From positions 1 to 64,000 of the forward strand of contig NZ_JAGGLG010000022.1 in the NCBI RefSeq assembly GCF_017874315.1: DNA of 64,000 nt. The letters are read 5' to 3'. The position numbers and the translations under genes are program-made. Source of the DNA: Symbiobacterium terraclitae. GTDB taxonomy: Bacteria; Bacillota; Sulfobacillia; Symbiobacteriales; Symbiobacteriaceae. Below are positions 51,380-60,056 of this stretch, piece after piece. The notes below the pieces were generated by a model. That model saw only the letters and a list, made by a program, of their open reading frames with translations. It was not told where the DNA came from and ran no database searches. How positions within the stretch are numbered: position 1 is the first letter of the stretch; each line of letters opens with the position of its first letter.

Positions 51380-52078
51380 CTAGAGGATCTGCCGGTAGGT
51401 GACCTCGTCGGAGCGCCGGATGTCCAGGCAGAGGTGGTCGCTCTCGATGATCCCCAGCTGGATGGCGTGGTTGACCGGGCAGGCGCCGACGCAGGCCGGG
51501 CCCTCGGGGCGCCAGTGGCACATGTCGCACTTGGTGTAGACGTGCAGGTCGGGGTCGTAGAAGATCCGGGTGCCGGCGTGGGCCTCGCCGGAGACGGCCA
51601 GCACCCCCTCCGCCGGGAAGGGGCAGGAGGCTTCGCACTTGCCGCAGGCGACGCAGACCGACTCGTCGATGAACCGGGCCCCGACCCTGCCGTCGATGCG
51701 GAGGGCGTCGGCCGGGCAGACCACGAAGCACTCGGGGTCGGGGCACTGCTTGCAGGGCGAGGGCAGGTAGCCGGCGTTCCCCATCTGCGCGCCGGTGGCG
51801 ATGACGATGCCCACCGGTGCCCCGGGCGGGGCGAAGACGTGGATGCGCGGAACCCCCGAGAGGCCCGCCTCCCGGTGCACCTGGCCGCAGGCGACCTCGC
51901 AGGCGCCGCAGCCCACGCACAGGGAGGGATCGGGGAAGATGACCCCCTCGGACAGGGGCGGCAGTTCGGTCTCGGCTACCGCCGCCACCTTCGCGGCGCC
52001 CAGGAGCGCGAAGAGGGAGCCGGCGGTGGCCGCCGCCGCGGTCAGGAACGCGCGCCGGCCCTCCTGCTGCACGGTCAT
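51380..52078 (-). CDS. Tat-exported 4Fe-4S ferredoxin subunit
   Basis: 232 residues. Tat-like N-terminus GRRAFLTAAAATAGSLFALLG. Cysteine clusters typical of FdnH/NrfC/HybA-type electron-transfer subunits: CVGCGACEVAC, CKQCPDPECFVVCP, CVACGKCEASCP and CDMCHWRPEGPACVGACP, enough for four [4Fe-4S] clusters. It links the Mo/FAD enzyme to the membrane cytochrome b encoded immediately downstream (14 bases). Such a subunit is not part of ordinary xanthine-dehydrogenase-family operons. Confidence 0.88.
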   Translation of the reverse strand: MTVQQEGRRAFLTAAAATAGSLFALLGAAKVAAVAETELPPLSEGVIFPDPSLCVGCGACEVACGQVHREAGLSGVPRIHVFAPPGAPVGIVIATGAQMGNAGYLPSPCKQCPDPECFVVCPADALRIDGRVGARFIDESVCVACGKCEASCPFPAEGVLAVSGEAHAGTRIFYDPDLHVYTKCDMCHWRPEGPACVGACPVNHAIQLGIIESDHLCLDIRRSDEVTYRQIL

Positions 52079-52096
52079 GTCGGCTCCTCCTTTCCG

Positions 52097-53071
52097 TCAG
52101 TCGCCGAGGATCGCCCGGCGCATCAGCTCGGCCGCCAGATCGACCTTGTAGGCGTTGTGGGTCATGGGCCGCGCCCTGGCCAGCTCGGCGCGGATGGCGG
52201 CGTCCACCGCGTCCGGCGTGAGCTGCGCGCCGCGCAGGAGGCCCTCCGCCGTGTGGCAGCGCCACGGGGCGGGGGCGACCGCCCCCAGCACCAGCCGGAT
52301 GTCCCGTATGGCCGTGCCCACCACCTGCAGCTGGCAGGCCACCGACAGGATGGCGAAGTCCCAGACCTCGCGGGTGCGGAACTTCAGCCAGGCCTGCCGT
52401 CCGCCGGCCATCGGCGGCGGGACCCGGACCTCGGTCAGGATCTCGCCCGGCTTCAGCACGTTCTCGCGGTGCAGATCCTGCCGGGGCAGCACGAAGAACT
52501 TCTCCAGCGGCATCCGCTTCGTGCCCTCCGGGCCCTCGATGATGACCTCGGCGTCCAGGGCGATGAGCGCCGGCGCCAGGTCGGAGGGGTGGACGATGAA
52601 GCAGCCCGCCCCGCCGAGGATGGCGTGGTAGCGGTTGTCGCCCAGCACCGCCGAGCAGTAGGTGCCGTCCCGGCGCAGGCACGGGGTGAGGGTGTTGCGG
52701 TAGTACCAGCAGCGGGGGCGCTGGCAGAGGTTGCCGCCCACGGTGCCCTGGTTCCGGATCTGCTGGGAGGCCACCCGGCTGGCCGCCTCGTGGAGCAGCG
52801 GGTAGCGCTCCCGGATCCCGGCGTGGTACTGGACGTCTGCGACGGTGGTGGCGGCGCCGATGCGCAGCCCGCCCTCGGGCGTCTCCTCGATGTAGGCCAG
52901 GCGGTCCACCGTCTTCAGGTCCACGACCAGCTCCGGCGTGACCACCCGGTTCTTCATCAGCCCGACCAGGTCGGTGCCGCCGCCGACGGGTACCCCCTGG
53001 TCGCCTGCCCGCTGGAGCGCCCCCACGGCCTGGCCGACCGACCCGGCGGCCACATAGCTGAAGCTCTTCAC
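52097..53071 (-). CDS. FAD-binding subunit of molybdenum hydroxylase (PaoB/CoxM-like)
   Basis: 324 residues. CoxM/PaoB-type FAD subunit: GVPVGGGTDLVGLMKN and the second FAD motif RNQGTVGGNLCQRPRCWYYR. The cysteine cluster C-x5-C (CQRPRC) plus TPCLR and TYCSA, followed by NRYHAILGG, is the same pattern as the extra [4Fe-4S]-binding loop of periplasmic aldehyde oxidoreductase PaoB (YagS), and unlike plain CoxM. GTG 53071 is taken as the start because GAGGTG precedes it and it lies just past the large-subunit stop. Confidence 0.85.
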   Translation of the reverse strand: MKSFSYVAAGSVGQAVGALQRAGDQGVPVGGGTDLVGLMKNRVVTPELVVDLKTVDRLAYIEETPEGGLRIGAATTVADVQYHAGIRERYPLLHEAASRVASQQIRNQGTVGGNLCQRPRCWYYRNTLTPCLRRDGTYCSAVLGDNRYHAILGGAGCFIVHPSDLAPALIALDAEVIIEGPEGTKRMPLEKFFVLPRQDLHRENVLKPGEILTEVRVPPPMAGGRQAWLKFRTREVWDFAILSVACQLQVVGTAIRDIRLVLGAVAPAPWRCHTAEGLLRGAQLTPDAVDAAIRAELARARPMTHNAYKVDLAAELMRRAILGD

Positions 53072-53081
53072 CTGCGCCACC

Positions 53082-55388
53082 TCACTTTCCGGCCGCCCGC
53101 AGGGCACGAAGCACGCGCGCTGCGGTGAGCGGCAGCTCGGTCACCACCACGCCCGTGGCGTTGTAGATGGCGTTGACGATCGCGGCGGCGGTGGGGATGC
53201 CCGGCGGCTCCGCCATGCCCTTGGTGTTGGTGTTGTTGGAGTGCTCGTCGATCTGCGGCACGATGATGGGCACCTGCTCGGGCATGTCAATGGCCGTGGG
53301 CAGCTTGTAATCGGTGTAGTTGCAGGTGACCACCACACCGGTGTTGGGGTCGATCACCCGCTCCTCGCTCATGGCGTAGCCCCGGCCCAGGGCCAGGCCG
53401 CCGTGGATCTGCCCCTCCACCAGGAACGGGTTGATCGCCCGGCCGCAGTCGTGGGCCGCCACCAGCTTCAGTACGCGAACCTGCCCGGTGCGGGTGTCCA
53501 CCTCCACCTCGGCGAACTGGGCCCCGAAGGCCGTCACCCGGTAGTCGCTGGGGTTGGGGCCGCGGAAGCCCCCGCCGACCACGGCGTGGGTGAACCGTCT
53601 GGCGACGTTGGCCAGCGGCTCGGCGAAGCTGGGGTCGGTGCGGGACCGGATCACGCCCTCCTCCATGTAGAGGTCGTTCACGTCGCGGTCCATCAGCTCG
53701 CTGACCGCCTGGAGTACCTGCCGGCGGGCGTCGGCCGCGGCGTTGCGGATGGCGGGGGTGAGGGAGGGGGTGAGCCGGCTGCCGAAGGTGCCGTTGTCGA
53801 ACACGCCCAGGGCGGTGTCGCCGTTGCGTACCTGGATGAGCGAGAGCGGTACGTGCAGCTCCTCGGCGCAGACCATCGCCATGGCGGTGGTGGCGCCCTC
53901 GCCGATGTCGTTGAAGGCCGACTGCAGGATGATGGAGCCGTCGGTGTTGATGATCACGTTGGCCGCCGAGGGCGGCCCGCCGCCGGCGCCCCAGATGAGC
54001 GAGCCCACGCCGATGCCCCGCTTGACGGGTCCGGGGTCCGAACCGGGGACCTTCCGCCGCTTCTCGGCCCAGCCGATGGCCTTGGCGCCCAGGTCGTAGG
54101 CCTGGCTCAGCCCCTTGCTGGAGTACGGGACCTTCGCCACCTGGTCGCCCCAGGGCGTGTCGTTCTTCTTGCGGAACTCGATGGGGTCCATGCCGATGGC
54201 GTAGGCCAGCCGGTCCATCACCGCCTCCAGCGGCGCCATGCCCTCCTTGTTGCCCGGGCCGCGCATGGCGGTGTTGGTCATGTGGTTGGTGTAGACGGCG
54301 TACTCCTCGGTGCGCACGTTGGGGCAGAGGTACATCTCGCGGGCGGGGATGCCCGAGTTCAGGGCGAAGCGGCCGCCCTCTGCGCCGGCGCTGACGTAGG
54401 CCTTCAGGTCGATGAAGGTCAGCGTGCCGTCCCGCTTGCAGCCCGCCCGGATCTTCTGCACGGTGTAAGGCCGGTGCCCGGTGGTGACGATCTCCTCCCA
54501 CCGCTCGAGGGTGAGCTTCACCGGCTGGCGGGTCTTGCGGGCCAGCAGCGCGGTGATCACGTGGTACTTCTCCAGACCGGTCTTGGAGCCGAAGCCGCCG
54601 CCCATGTACTCCCGGAGCACCCGCACCTTGGAGCGGGGCAGGCCGAAGGCGCCGGCGAGGCCGGACTGGACGTTGGTCACCGACTGGGTGGAGTCGTACA
54701 TCGTGAGCGTGTCGTCGGTATCCCACACGGCCACGCAGCCGTGGGGCTCCATGCAGCAGTGGTGGACGGCCGGCATGCGGAAGGTCTCCTCGACGACGAC
54801 GTCGGCCTCCCGCTCCCCCTGGGCGACGTCGCCCCGCTCGATGATGCGCGGCCCGCCGCCCAGCACCTTGCCGTCGGGGTGGACCTGCGGGGCGTCGGGC
54901 TCCAGGGCCTTCTCGGGGTCCAGGACGAAGGGGAGCGGCTTGTAGGTCACCCGGATCGCAGCGACGGCGTCGCGGGCCACGTGCTCGCTGACCGCCGCCA
55001 CGGCCGCCACCTCGGCACCCACGTACCGCAGGACCGGGTTGAAGACCAGCCCCTGGCCGGACACGGTGATCGGGTCGGTGTTGCCGTGGTGGATGACGGC
55101 CACCACGCCGGGGATCTTCTCGGCCTCCGTGGTGTCGATCTCCACGATCTCGGCGTGGGGGTAGGGGGAGCGGAGGATCTTGCACCAGAGCATGCCGGGC
55201 AGCTGCACGTCGGTGGTGTAGACGGCCTTGCCCGTCACCCTGGCGACTCCCTCGATGCGGGGGATGCGCTGGCCGACGATGCGCAGCTTCTCGTCAGGCC
55301 GCCATGGCTCTACTTCGTTCTCGGGCACCTCGACGATGATCTCGCTGACGTGCCCCTCGATCTCCACGCGGGTCTTGACGAACGGCAT
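53082..55388 (-). CDS. Molybdopterin-binding large subunit (xanthine-dehydrogenase family)
   Basis: 768 residues. N-terminal ~40 residues, then aldehyde oxidase a/b hammerhead domain (GVARVTGKAVYTTDVQLPGMLWCKILRSPYPHA) and Mo-cofactor domain with EYMGGGFGSKTG, TAMRGPGNKEG, LQSAFNDIGEGATTAMAM, and the C-terminal catalytic region TKGMAEPPGIPTAAAIVNAI, whose Glu corresponds to the essential base of the family (KG.GE). Substrate cannot be assigned from sequence; aldehydes or N-heterocycles are usual. No export signal of its own; it would travel with the Tat-signal Fe-S subunit. Starts five bases after the small-subunit stop. Confidence 0.9.
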   Translation of the reverse strand: MPFVKTRVEIEGHVSEIIVEVPENEVEPWRPDEKLRIVGQRIPRIEGVARVTGKAVYTTDVQLPGMLWCKILRSPYPHAEIVEIDTTEAEKIPGVVAVIHHGNTDPITVSGQGLVFNPVLRYVGAEVAAVAAVSEHVARDAVAAIRVTYKPLPFVLDPEKALEPDAPQVHPDGKVLGGGPRIIERGDVAQGEREADVVVEETFRMPAVHHCCMEPHGCVAVWDTDDTLTMYDSTQSVTNVQSGLAGAFGLPRSKVRVLREYMGGGFGSKTGLEKYHVITALLARKTRQPVKLTLERWEEIVTTGHRPYTVQKIRAGCKRDGTLTFIDLKAYVSAGAEGGRFALNSGIPAREMYLCPNVRTEEYAVYTNHMTNTAMRGPGNKEGMAPLEAVMDRLAYAIGMDPIEFRKKNDTPWGDQVAKVPYSSKGLSQAYDLGAKAIGWAEKRRKVPGSDPGPVKRGIGVGSLIWGAGGGPPSAANVIINTDGSIILQSAFNDIGEGATTAMAMVCAEELHVPLSLIQVRNGDTALGVFDNGTFGSRLTPSLTPAIRNAAADARRQVLQAVSELMDRDVNDLYMEEGVIRSRTDPSFAEPLANVARRFTHAVVGGGFRGPNPSDYRVTAFGAQFAEVEVDTRTGQVRVLKLVAAHDCGRAINPFLVEGQIHGGLALGRGYAMSEERVIDPNTGVVVTCNYTDYKLPTAIDMPEQVPIIVPQIDEHSNNTNTKGMAEPPGIPTAAAIVNAIYNATGVVVTELPLTAARVLRALRAAGK

Positions 55389-55392
55389 CGGC

Positions 55393-56046
55393 TCACCCCC
55401 CCTGGCGCTGCGCCTTCGCCGCCTGCAGTCCGGCCGCGATGATGCCCGGGTAGGCGCCGCAGCGGCAGATGTTGCCCGCCACCGCGTTCCGGATGTCCGC
55501 CTCCGTGGGGTCGGGCTGCCGCATCAGACACGCCTTGATGGACATGATCTGGCCGGCCGTGCAGTAGCCGCACTGGAAGCCGTCGCACTCGATGAACGCC
55601 TGCTGGATCGGGTCCAGCTGATCCCCCTTCGCCAGCCCCTCGACGGTGAGGACCTCCTTGCCCTGCATCTGCACCGCCAGCACGGAGCAGCTGTAGACGG
55701 CCCGGCCGTCCACCACCACGGTGCAGGCGCCGCACTCGCCCCGGTCGCACGTCACGTGCGTGCCGGTGAGGTGAAGCCGCTCCCGGAGCAGGTTGGCGAG
55801 GGTATCGCGGGTGTCGACCTCCACCGTGTACTGCTGCCCGTTGACGGTGAGCGTGACGGCCTGCATCACCGCCGGGCGGTACCCTCGGGCCGCAGGCGGC
55901 AGCTCCGCCGCCAGCGCCTGCCCCGACAGCCGGCCCCGGCGCCGGATCCGCACCCCGCCCAGCAGGCCGGACGCCGCCGCCGCCGTGCCGACCGCCTTCA
56001 GGAGCGTGCGCCTGGCGATCCGCGGCGGCCGCTGTTGCTGACGCAT
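55393..56046 (-). CDS. [2Fe-2S] subunit with Tat signal (PaoA/CoxS-like)
   Basis: 217 residues. ATG 56046 follows GGGAGGG. Tat-type leader RIARRTLLKAVGTAAAASGL, then the plant-ferredoxin-like [2Fe-2S] domain CDRGECGACTVVVDGRAVYSC and the helical second cluster domain CGYCTAGQ ... CRCGAYPG. This is the first gene of the nine-gene operon. Tat export of the small subunit with co-folded partners is known for PaoABC and explains how the signal-less large and FAD subunits could be exported together. Upstream ~50 bases are AT-rich (GAATAGAATTCC) and probably carry the promoter. Confidence 0.9.
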   Translation of the reverse strand: MRQQQRPPRIARRTLLKAVGTAAAASGLLGGVRIRRRGRLSGQALAAELPPAARGYRPAVMQAVTLTVNGQQYTVEVDTRDTLANLLRERLHLTGTHVTCDRGECGACTVVVDGRAVYSCSVLAVQMQGKEVLTVEGLAKGDQLDPIQQAFIECDGFQCGYCTAGQIMSIKACLMRQPDPTEADIRNAVAGNICRCGAYPGIIAAGLQAAKAQRQGG

Positions 56047-56168
56047 GACCCACCCCTCCCTCCTGTGTGTGGGCACCCTGTGCCTGGAGGGAATTCTATT
56101 CATTCTCGGCAGGAATCTAGACTATGTGCATCGGACGTGGATGATCGAGGCGAGAACGTGGTGGTTCG

Positions 56169-56682
56169 CTCCGGCCACCGGACGGTGGCCGGAGCGGGGC
56201 TGATGCAGCCAGGCGCACAGTCCTTCAAACGCAAACGGCAAGGAAATGAGCCACGCAGCCGAAGGGGGTGGCTCATTTCCTTACCGTTGGGGGCGGGTGA
56301 CGGCAGTGACGGCTACTCCGGGGGGTATGTCGATCACCCTGTGGACGTGAGCATCGCCGGCAGCGACTACCCCGAGGGGCATGCCGAGCACTTCTCTGGG
56401 CACCTTCTGACCACCTGGACGGTGGCAGGGGAGGGGCCGAGGTGCCTGGCGGACAGTCGTTCAAACATGAACGGCAAGGAAATGAGCCACGCAGCCGAAG
56501 CGGGTGGCTCATTTCCTTACCGTTGGGGGCGGGTGCTGGCAGTGACGGCTACTCCGGGGGGTATGTCGATGACCTCGTGGACGTGAGCATCGACGGCAGC
56601 GACTACCCCGAGGAGCATGCCGAGCACTTCTCTGGGCATCTTCCGGCCACCTGGACGGTGGCAGGGGAGGGGCTGAGGTGCC
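56169..56682. repeat. Two ~236-bp tandem repeats plus a partial copy, each with a long hairpin
   Basis: Copy A starts near 56217 (ACAGTCCTTCAAAC), copy B near 56453 (ACAGTCGTTCAAAC), period 236; 56169-56209 resembles the end of a third copy. Each full copy holds a near-perfect hairpin (56235-56287 and 56471-56523) with arms GGAAATGAGCCAC and GTGGCTCATTTCC. The downstream frame (DGYSGGYVD...SGSDYPE-like, EHAEHFSGH) is conserved between copies but also open only because of the GC content. No gene is supported in 56047-56809; this is the main content of that 760-base gap. Confidence 0.85.
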
Positions 56683-56753
56683 ACCCTTGGGCCTGAGGGA
56701 GGCCACTGCGGGCCATGAGCAGGGACTGCTCCTTCCCGACGTCCACGTCAACA

Positions 56754-56794
56754 AGAGGGGCTGACGTCCCAGATGACCTGGGGTCAGCCCCTTT
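56754..56794 (-). terminator. Terminator of the GH26-like gene
   Basis: Nine-base core stem GGGGCTGAC/GTCAGCCCC extended by A-T and G-T pairs around a 17-base loop, 16 bases past the stop of the minus-strand gene and followed there by TTGTTG. Confidence 0.7.
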
Positions 56795-56809
56795 CGCATG
56801 TGCTCGTCC

Positions 56810-58777
56810 CTACTTCACACTGGCCGTGCGGGTCGCACCGTTCCACTCCACCCTCAGGCCCAGGCTCTCGAAGACCCGAAGGGGCACCAGCACCCGGTCG
56901 TCGACCTTCGTCGGCGCAGCAGGCAGCTCCACGCTCTGCCAGCCGGCCGTGGCGGTGCGCGACCCGATGGTGAGGGAGACCTGGCGGTCCCCCCGCCTGA
57001 GGGCGACCCGGTCGCCGGCCTGGACGACCTCGGTGCCGGTCGCCGCGGCCACCTGCTCGAGGGGGACGGTCAGCGTCCCTTCCAACAGGGCGGGCTGGTA
57101 GTCGAAGGCCACGGGCATGCCGTCCACGGTGACCGTGGCGGCGGCCACCCGCACCGGCAGGGTCCGCTCCACCGACTTCCGCCCCAGGCTGTCGTAGGCC
57201 CGCACGGTGACCTGCACGGTCTCGCCGGCGTAGGGGCTGAAGTCTGCGGTCACGGCCCAGGGATCGCCCGTGGTGCTGCTGCCGGCGGGCTGTCCGTTGA
57301 TCGCGTACTCGACCCGGCTGATGAAGGGATCATACGCCCGCACGTAGCTGCTCAGCTCCACCTTCGCCGCCGGCACCCCCGACTCCACGGCGTCCAGGTA
57401 GACCCGGTCCGCGGCGGCCCCCAGCTCGGAGAGGTAGTACGTGTCGGCGATGGCCGCCTGGTAGGTCTTCAGCACCCGCTCGTTGCCCGAGAGCAGGTAG
57501 TTCTGCTTCATGATGCCCTTGTCCTGGACCGAGTTCTTGGTGTCGCTGCTGAACCAGACCAGGGCCTTCACCCGCGGGTAGATCCGGGGCATGGCGGCGT
57601 AGAACCGCTGGATGTTCGTCAGGGCCCAGGGCTCCCGGCTCTGGTTGACGGAGTGGTCGTAGTAGCCCACGGCCCCCTCGACCAGCATGATGGGCTTGCG
57701 GTCGGCGTAGCGCTCGTAGATCTCGGCGAAGGTGTCGTGCAGCGGCCGGGAGTCGCGGGCCTTCCCGCCCTCGGCGACCGGGTCGAGGCTGTCGTCGTGG
57801 ACGGCATAGGACGAGATTCCCACCCAGTCCACGTACGCATCGCCCGGGTAATAGAGGTCCATCGTGTTGGGCGGGAACCAGCTGGGGGCCCAGACCATGG
57901 CGACGTTGGGCGCCTCTTCCCGCATCACCCGCGCCACGAGCCGGAACTTCTCCTTATACAGCTCGGGGTCGCCGGTCCAGGGGACCCACTCGCCGTTCAT
58001 CTCGCCGCCGAAGCGGAGGAAGATGGGGATTTCCGCCTCACCGAGCTCCCGGGCGATCCTGCGGAGAACCGGCCCGTCCACCACGGCCTTCAGCCCCAGG
58101 TCAGGCTGGAACGCCCACTGCAGCGCCCCGCCCACGGCCTTGATGGCCTCGATGTGAGAGCTGGCCGGGCCGTGCCCCTGGCTCCAGTTTCCGTAGAGCA
58201 TGAAGATCGGGTGCTGCCGCCCGGTGAGCGCCGGTACGCCCTCAGTGTAGAAGGGCTTTCCGGTTTCCGGGTTGTGCACCTTCCGGTCCAGCTCGGCGTA
58301 CATGCCCAGGTATGCGCCGGTCACGGGCTCGTGCTTGGCCCCTGTGTAGAGCCGCTTGCCGACGGCAGCCGCGGGGGCAGTGACGAAGAGGCGCACCTCG
58401 CTGCGTACCCAGTCGGCCTTCCGCTTGGCGGCGATGGCGGACTGCTCATCCGAGGGGATCCAGTAGACCGCCTCCTGTTGCCAGTACTGGGACGCGGTGT
58501 CCAGGTCGCCCAGTTGCGCAGTCAGCCGCCCGGCGTGGCCGTACATGAGGGCGGCGTTGATGCGGGCGCCGCCGTCACCTTTCTGCTCGGCCTCGGAGAC
58601 GAAGTGCATGGCTGCTTCGAGGTAGAGATCTGCTGCTTCTTTCAGGTTCCCTTCCGCTTCCGCCGCCTGCGCTTTCGCGAGGGTCTGCCAGACGTTGGCG
58701 GCATCGGCCTTGGCCGGGACGAGTCCGGTGAGGAGGAAGAGCGAGAGCAGGACCGCCAGGGCCTTAAGTCGAGGCAT
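56810..58777 (-). CDS. Secreted GH26-like glycoside hydrolase with stalk domain
   Basis: 655 residues. Signal peptide (LKALAVLLSLFLLTGLVPAKADA). Residues ~25-110 look like TPR-type helices (AQAAEAEGNLKEAADLYLEAAMHF). The middle (~150-450) resembles the GH26 beta-mannanase TIM barrel: PIFLRFGGEMNGEWVPW supplies a likely acid/base Glu (~259) and KPIMLVEGAVGYYD a likely nucleophile Glu (~368), with WAPSWFPPNTMDLYYPGD between. A bacterial Ig-like segment (~465-545) leads to a C-terminal copper-amine-oxidase-N stalk domain (VPLEQVAAATGTEVV; VLVPLRVFESLGLRVEW). It probably cleaves a mannan-like or related polysaccharide outside the cell; the exact substrate is uncertain. Well-spaced AGAGGTG before the ATG. 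Confidence 0.75.
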   Translation of the reverse strand: MPRLKALAVLLSLFLLTGLVPAKADAANVWQTLAKAQAAEAEGNLKEAADLYLEAAMHFVSEAEQKGDGGARINAALMYGHAGRLTAQLGDLDTASQYWQQEAVYWIPSDEQSAIAAKRKADWVRSEVRLFVTAPAAAVGKRLYTGAKHEPVTGAYLGMYAELDRKVHNPETGKPFYTEGVPALTGRQHPIFMLYGNWSQGHGPASSHIEAIKAVGGALQWAFQPDLGLKAVVDGPVLRRIARELGEAEIPIFLRFGGEMNGEWVPWTGDPELYKEKFRLVARVMREEAPNVAMVWAPSWFPPNTMDLYYPGDAYVDWVGISSYAVHDDSLDPVAEGGKARDSRPLHDTFAEIYERYADRKPIMLVEGAVGYYDHSVNQSREPWALTNIQRFYAAMPRIYPRVKALVWFSSDTKNSVQDKGIMKQNYLLSGNERVLKTYQAAIADTYYLSELGAAADRVYLDAVESGVPAAKVELSSYVRAYDPFISRVEYAINGQPAGSSTTGDPWAVTADFSPYAGETVQVTVRAYDSLGRKSVERTLPVRVAAATVTVDGMPVAFDYQPALLEGTLTVPLEQVAAATGTEVVQAGDRVALRRGDRQVSLTIGSRTATAGWQSVELPAAPTKVDDRVLVPLRVFESLGLRVEWNGATRTASVK

Positions 58778-59050
58778 GAATGGTTCACCTCTAGATGTTA
58801 TGGTGTTATGAAGACAATATGGTCGTAAATGTTCGCTCCAGTTCCAACATCATCCTGCTTGCGCACTGGCGGAAATACGGACAGCGAACAGGGAATTCGC
58901 TGCCGGCGCAGCGGTGCCCCCGTTGCATGAGGGTCTTGACCTGTGCCGCAGGCAGGGCCCGGCCCGACCGGTTTGCGCCCGCCCGCGGGCGCGCCGGGAG
59001 TCAGGTGCCGCACCCCGGTGCGGCGCCCACCCGCTCCGTCCAAGAGCAGA
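58778..59050. other. Intergenic stretch without a gene
   Basis: The first ~80 bases (58778-58860) are clearly AT-richer than the surroundings and should hold the promoter of the GH26-like gene. Further on there is an inverted repeat GGTGCCGCACC/GGTGCGGCGCC at about 59004-59028. No ORF with a credible start is seen. Confidence 0.5.
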
Positions 59051-59082
59051 TCGGGCGCCCGGTGCTCCCACCGGGCGCCCGA
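59051..59082 (-). terminator. Terminator of the heme O synthase gene
   Basis: Fourteen-pair stem TCGGGCGCCCGGTG/CACCGGGCGCCCGA with a four-base loop, 17 bases beyond the stop on the minus strand. The tail is not T-rich, so strength is uncertain. Confidence 0.65.
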
Positions 59083-59099
59083 GGACGCACGCATCCCGC

Positions 59100-59939
59100 C
59101 TACGTGAACGCAATCAGCCCCATGGCCGCCACCATGTAGACCGAGGCAAACTTGAACAGCTGGAAGTTCACGGCCACCGACGGGCGGATCAGGGCGTTGG
59201 CCGCCAGTCCGACCAGCACGGCCCCGAGGCAGGCCGCCACCCCGATTACCCCCCAGGGCAGCGCCAGCAGCCAGGTGGCGGCCAGCATGGTCAGGGCCGC
59301 CAGCAGCGTCGACCCGCTGATCACCCGCTGGGTAAAGCCCGTCCCGTGGGTGTTGGGAAAGACCGGAACCCCGGCCTCGGCGTAGTCCGCCGCGTATTTG
59401 ATGCTGAAGGTCATGATGTGGGTCGGGATCCAGAGCAGCACGGCGAGGGCGAGCAGCAGGCCCACCAGGTCGACGCGCCCGAGGGCGAGGGTCCGGCCCG
59501 CCAGGGCCGGCATGCCTCCCGAGATGCCGCCCCACAGCACCGACCACGGCGTGCGGCGCTTGAGCCAGACCGTGTAGACCACGGCGTCCAGGAACCAGCC
59601 GGCCAGCACCACCAGGCCGAAGAGCGGGGCTGTCGCGAAGGCCCAGGCGAGGCCGGTCCCGCTCAGGATGGCACCCAGCGCCAGCACCGCGGCCGGCGAG
59701 AGGCGTCCCGCCGCCAGGGGGCGGTTCGCCGTGCGGGACATCTTCCGGTCGATGTCCCGGTCGTAGACCATGTTCAGCACGGTGGCGCCGCAGATGGACG
59801 CGAGCAGCGCCCCGGTCAGCGGCGCCCAGTTGCCGCGGGCGGGTTGGGCCACGCTGGCGTACCCCGCGACACCCGTGAACAGGAGGAGCGCCGTCTGTTT
59901 GCTCTTGATGAGGGACCAGAGGTCGCGCATGAGCTGCAT
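59100..59939 (-). CDS. cyoE: Protoheme IX farnesyltransferase (heme O synthase)
   Basis: 279 residues, UbiA-type prenyltransferase with about eight or nine membrane helices. The Asp-rich substrate motif is NMVYDRDIDRKMSRTANRPL (~56-75) and the second loop is HIMTFSIKYAADYAEAGVPVFP; both are diagnostic for CyoE/CtaB. The enzyme adds a farnesyl group to heme b to make heme O for heme-copper oxidases. ATG 59939 follows GGGAGGG. It lies 28 bases downstream of a short FGE-like remnant and after the oxidase-like fusion gene, supporting a respiratory role for that protein. Confidence 0.92.
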   Translation of the reverse strand: MQLMRDLWSLIKSKQTALLLFTGVAGYASVAQPARGNWAPLTGALLASICGATVLNMVYDRDIDRKMSRTANRPLAAGRLSPAAVLALGAILSGTGLAWAFATAPLFGLVVLAGWFLDAVVYTVWLKRRTPWSVLWGGISGGMPALAGRTLALGRVDLVGLLLALAVLLWIPTHIMTFSIKYAADYAEAGVPVFPNTHGTGFTQRVISGSTLLAALTMLAATWLLALPWGVIGVAACLGAVLVGLAANALIRPSVAVNFQLFKFASVYMVAAMGLIAFT

Positions 59940-59966
59940 CGCGGTTCCCTCCCAGGCATGTCCCGG

Positions 59967-60056
59967 TCACTGCGCGTACCGGCCGAAGCGGAAGCCCACG
60001 TTGGAGCCGGCGTGGCGCGGACCGGCGTTGGTGTCGCCGACGTGTGCGGCCGTCAC
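59967..60056 (-). pseudogene. Remnant of a duplicated FGE-like C-terminus
   Basis: The 29-codon frame GTG 60056-TGA 59967 ends in RHAGSNVGFRFGRYAQ. This is the typical last strand of the formylglycine-generating-enzyme fold (pattern R..SN.GFR) and parallels the end SPSVGFRCVR of the neighbouring fusion gene. The GTG overlaps that gene's stop (GTGA). It looks like the stump of a second, deleted FGE-like copy produced by tandem duplication or unequal exchange. Confidence 0.5.

Noticed and set aside
50301-52682. 793-codon minus-strand protein spanning cytochrome b and the ferredoxin/FAD genes
   Set aside because: Only the last 354 codons (from ATG 51365) carry membrane helices and heme ligands; the upstream part is off-frame over the ferredoxin and FAD-subunit genes.
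56442-56696. Small plus-strand ORF in the 236-bp repeat
   Set aside because: Conserved between copies only as far as the DNA repeat itself; no RBS, and no change pattern favouring synonymous positions.
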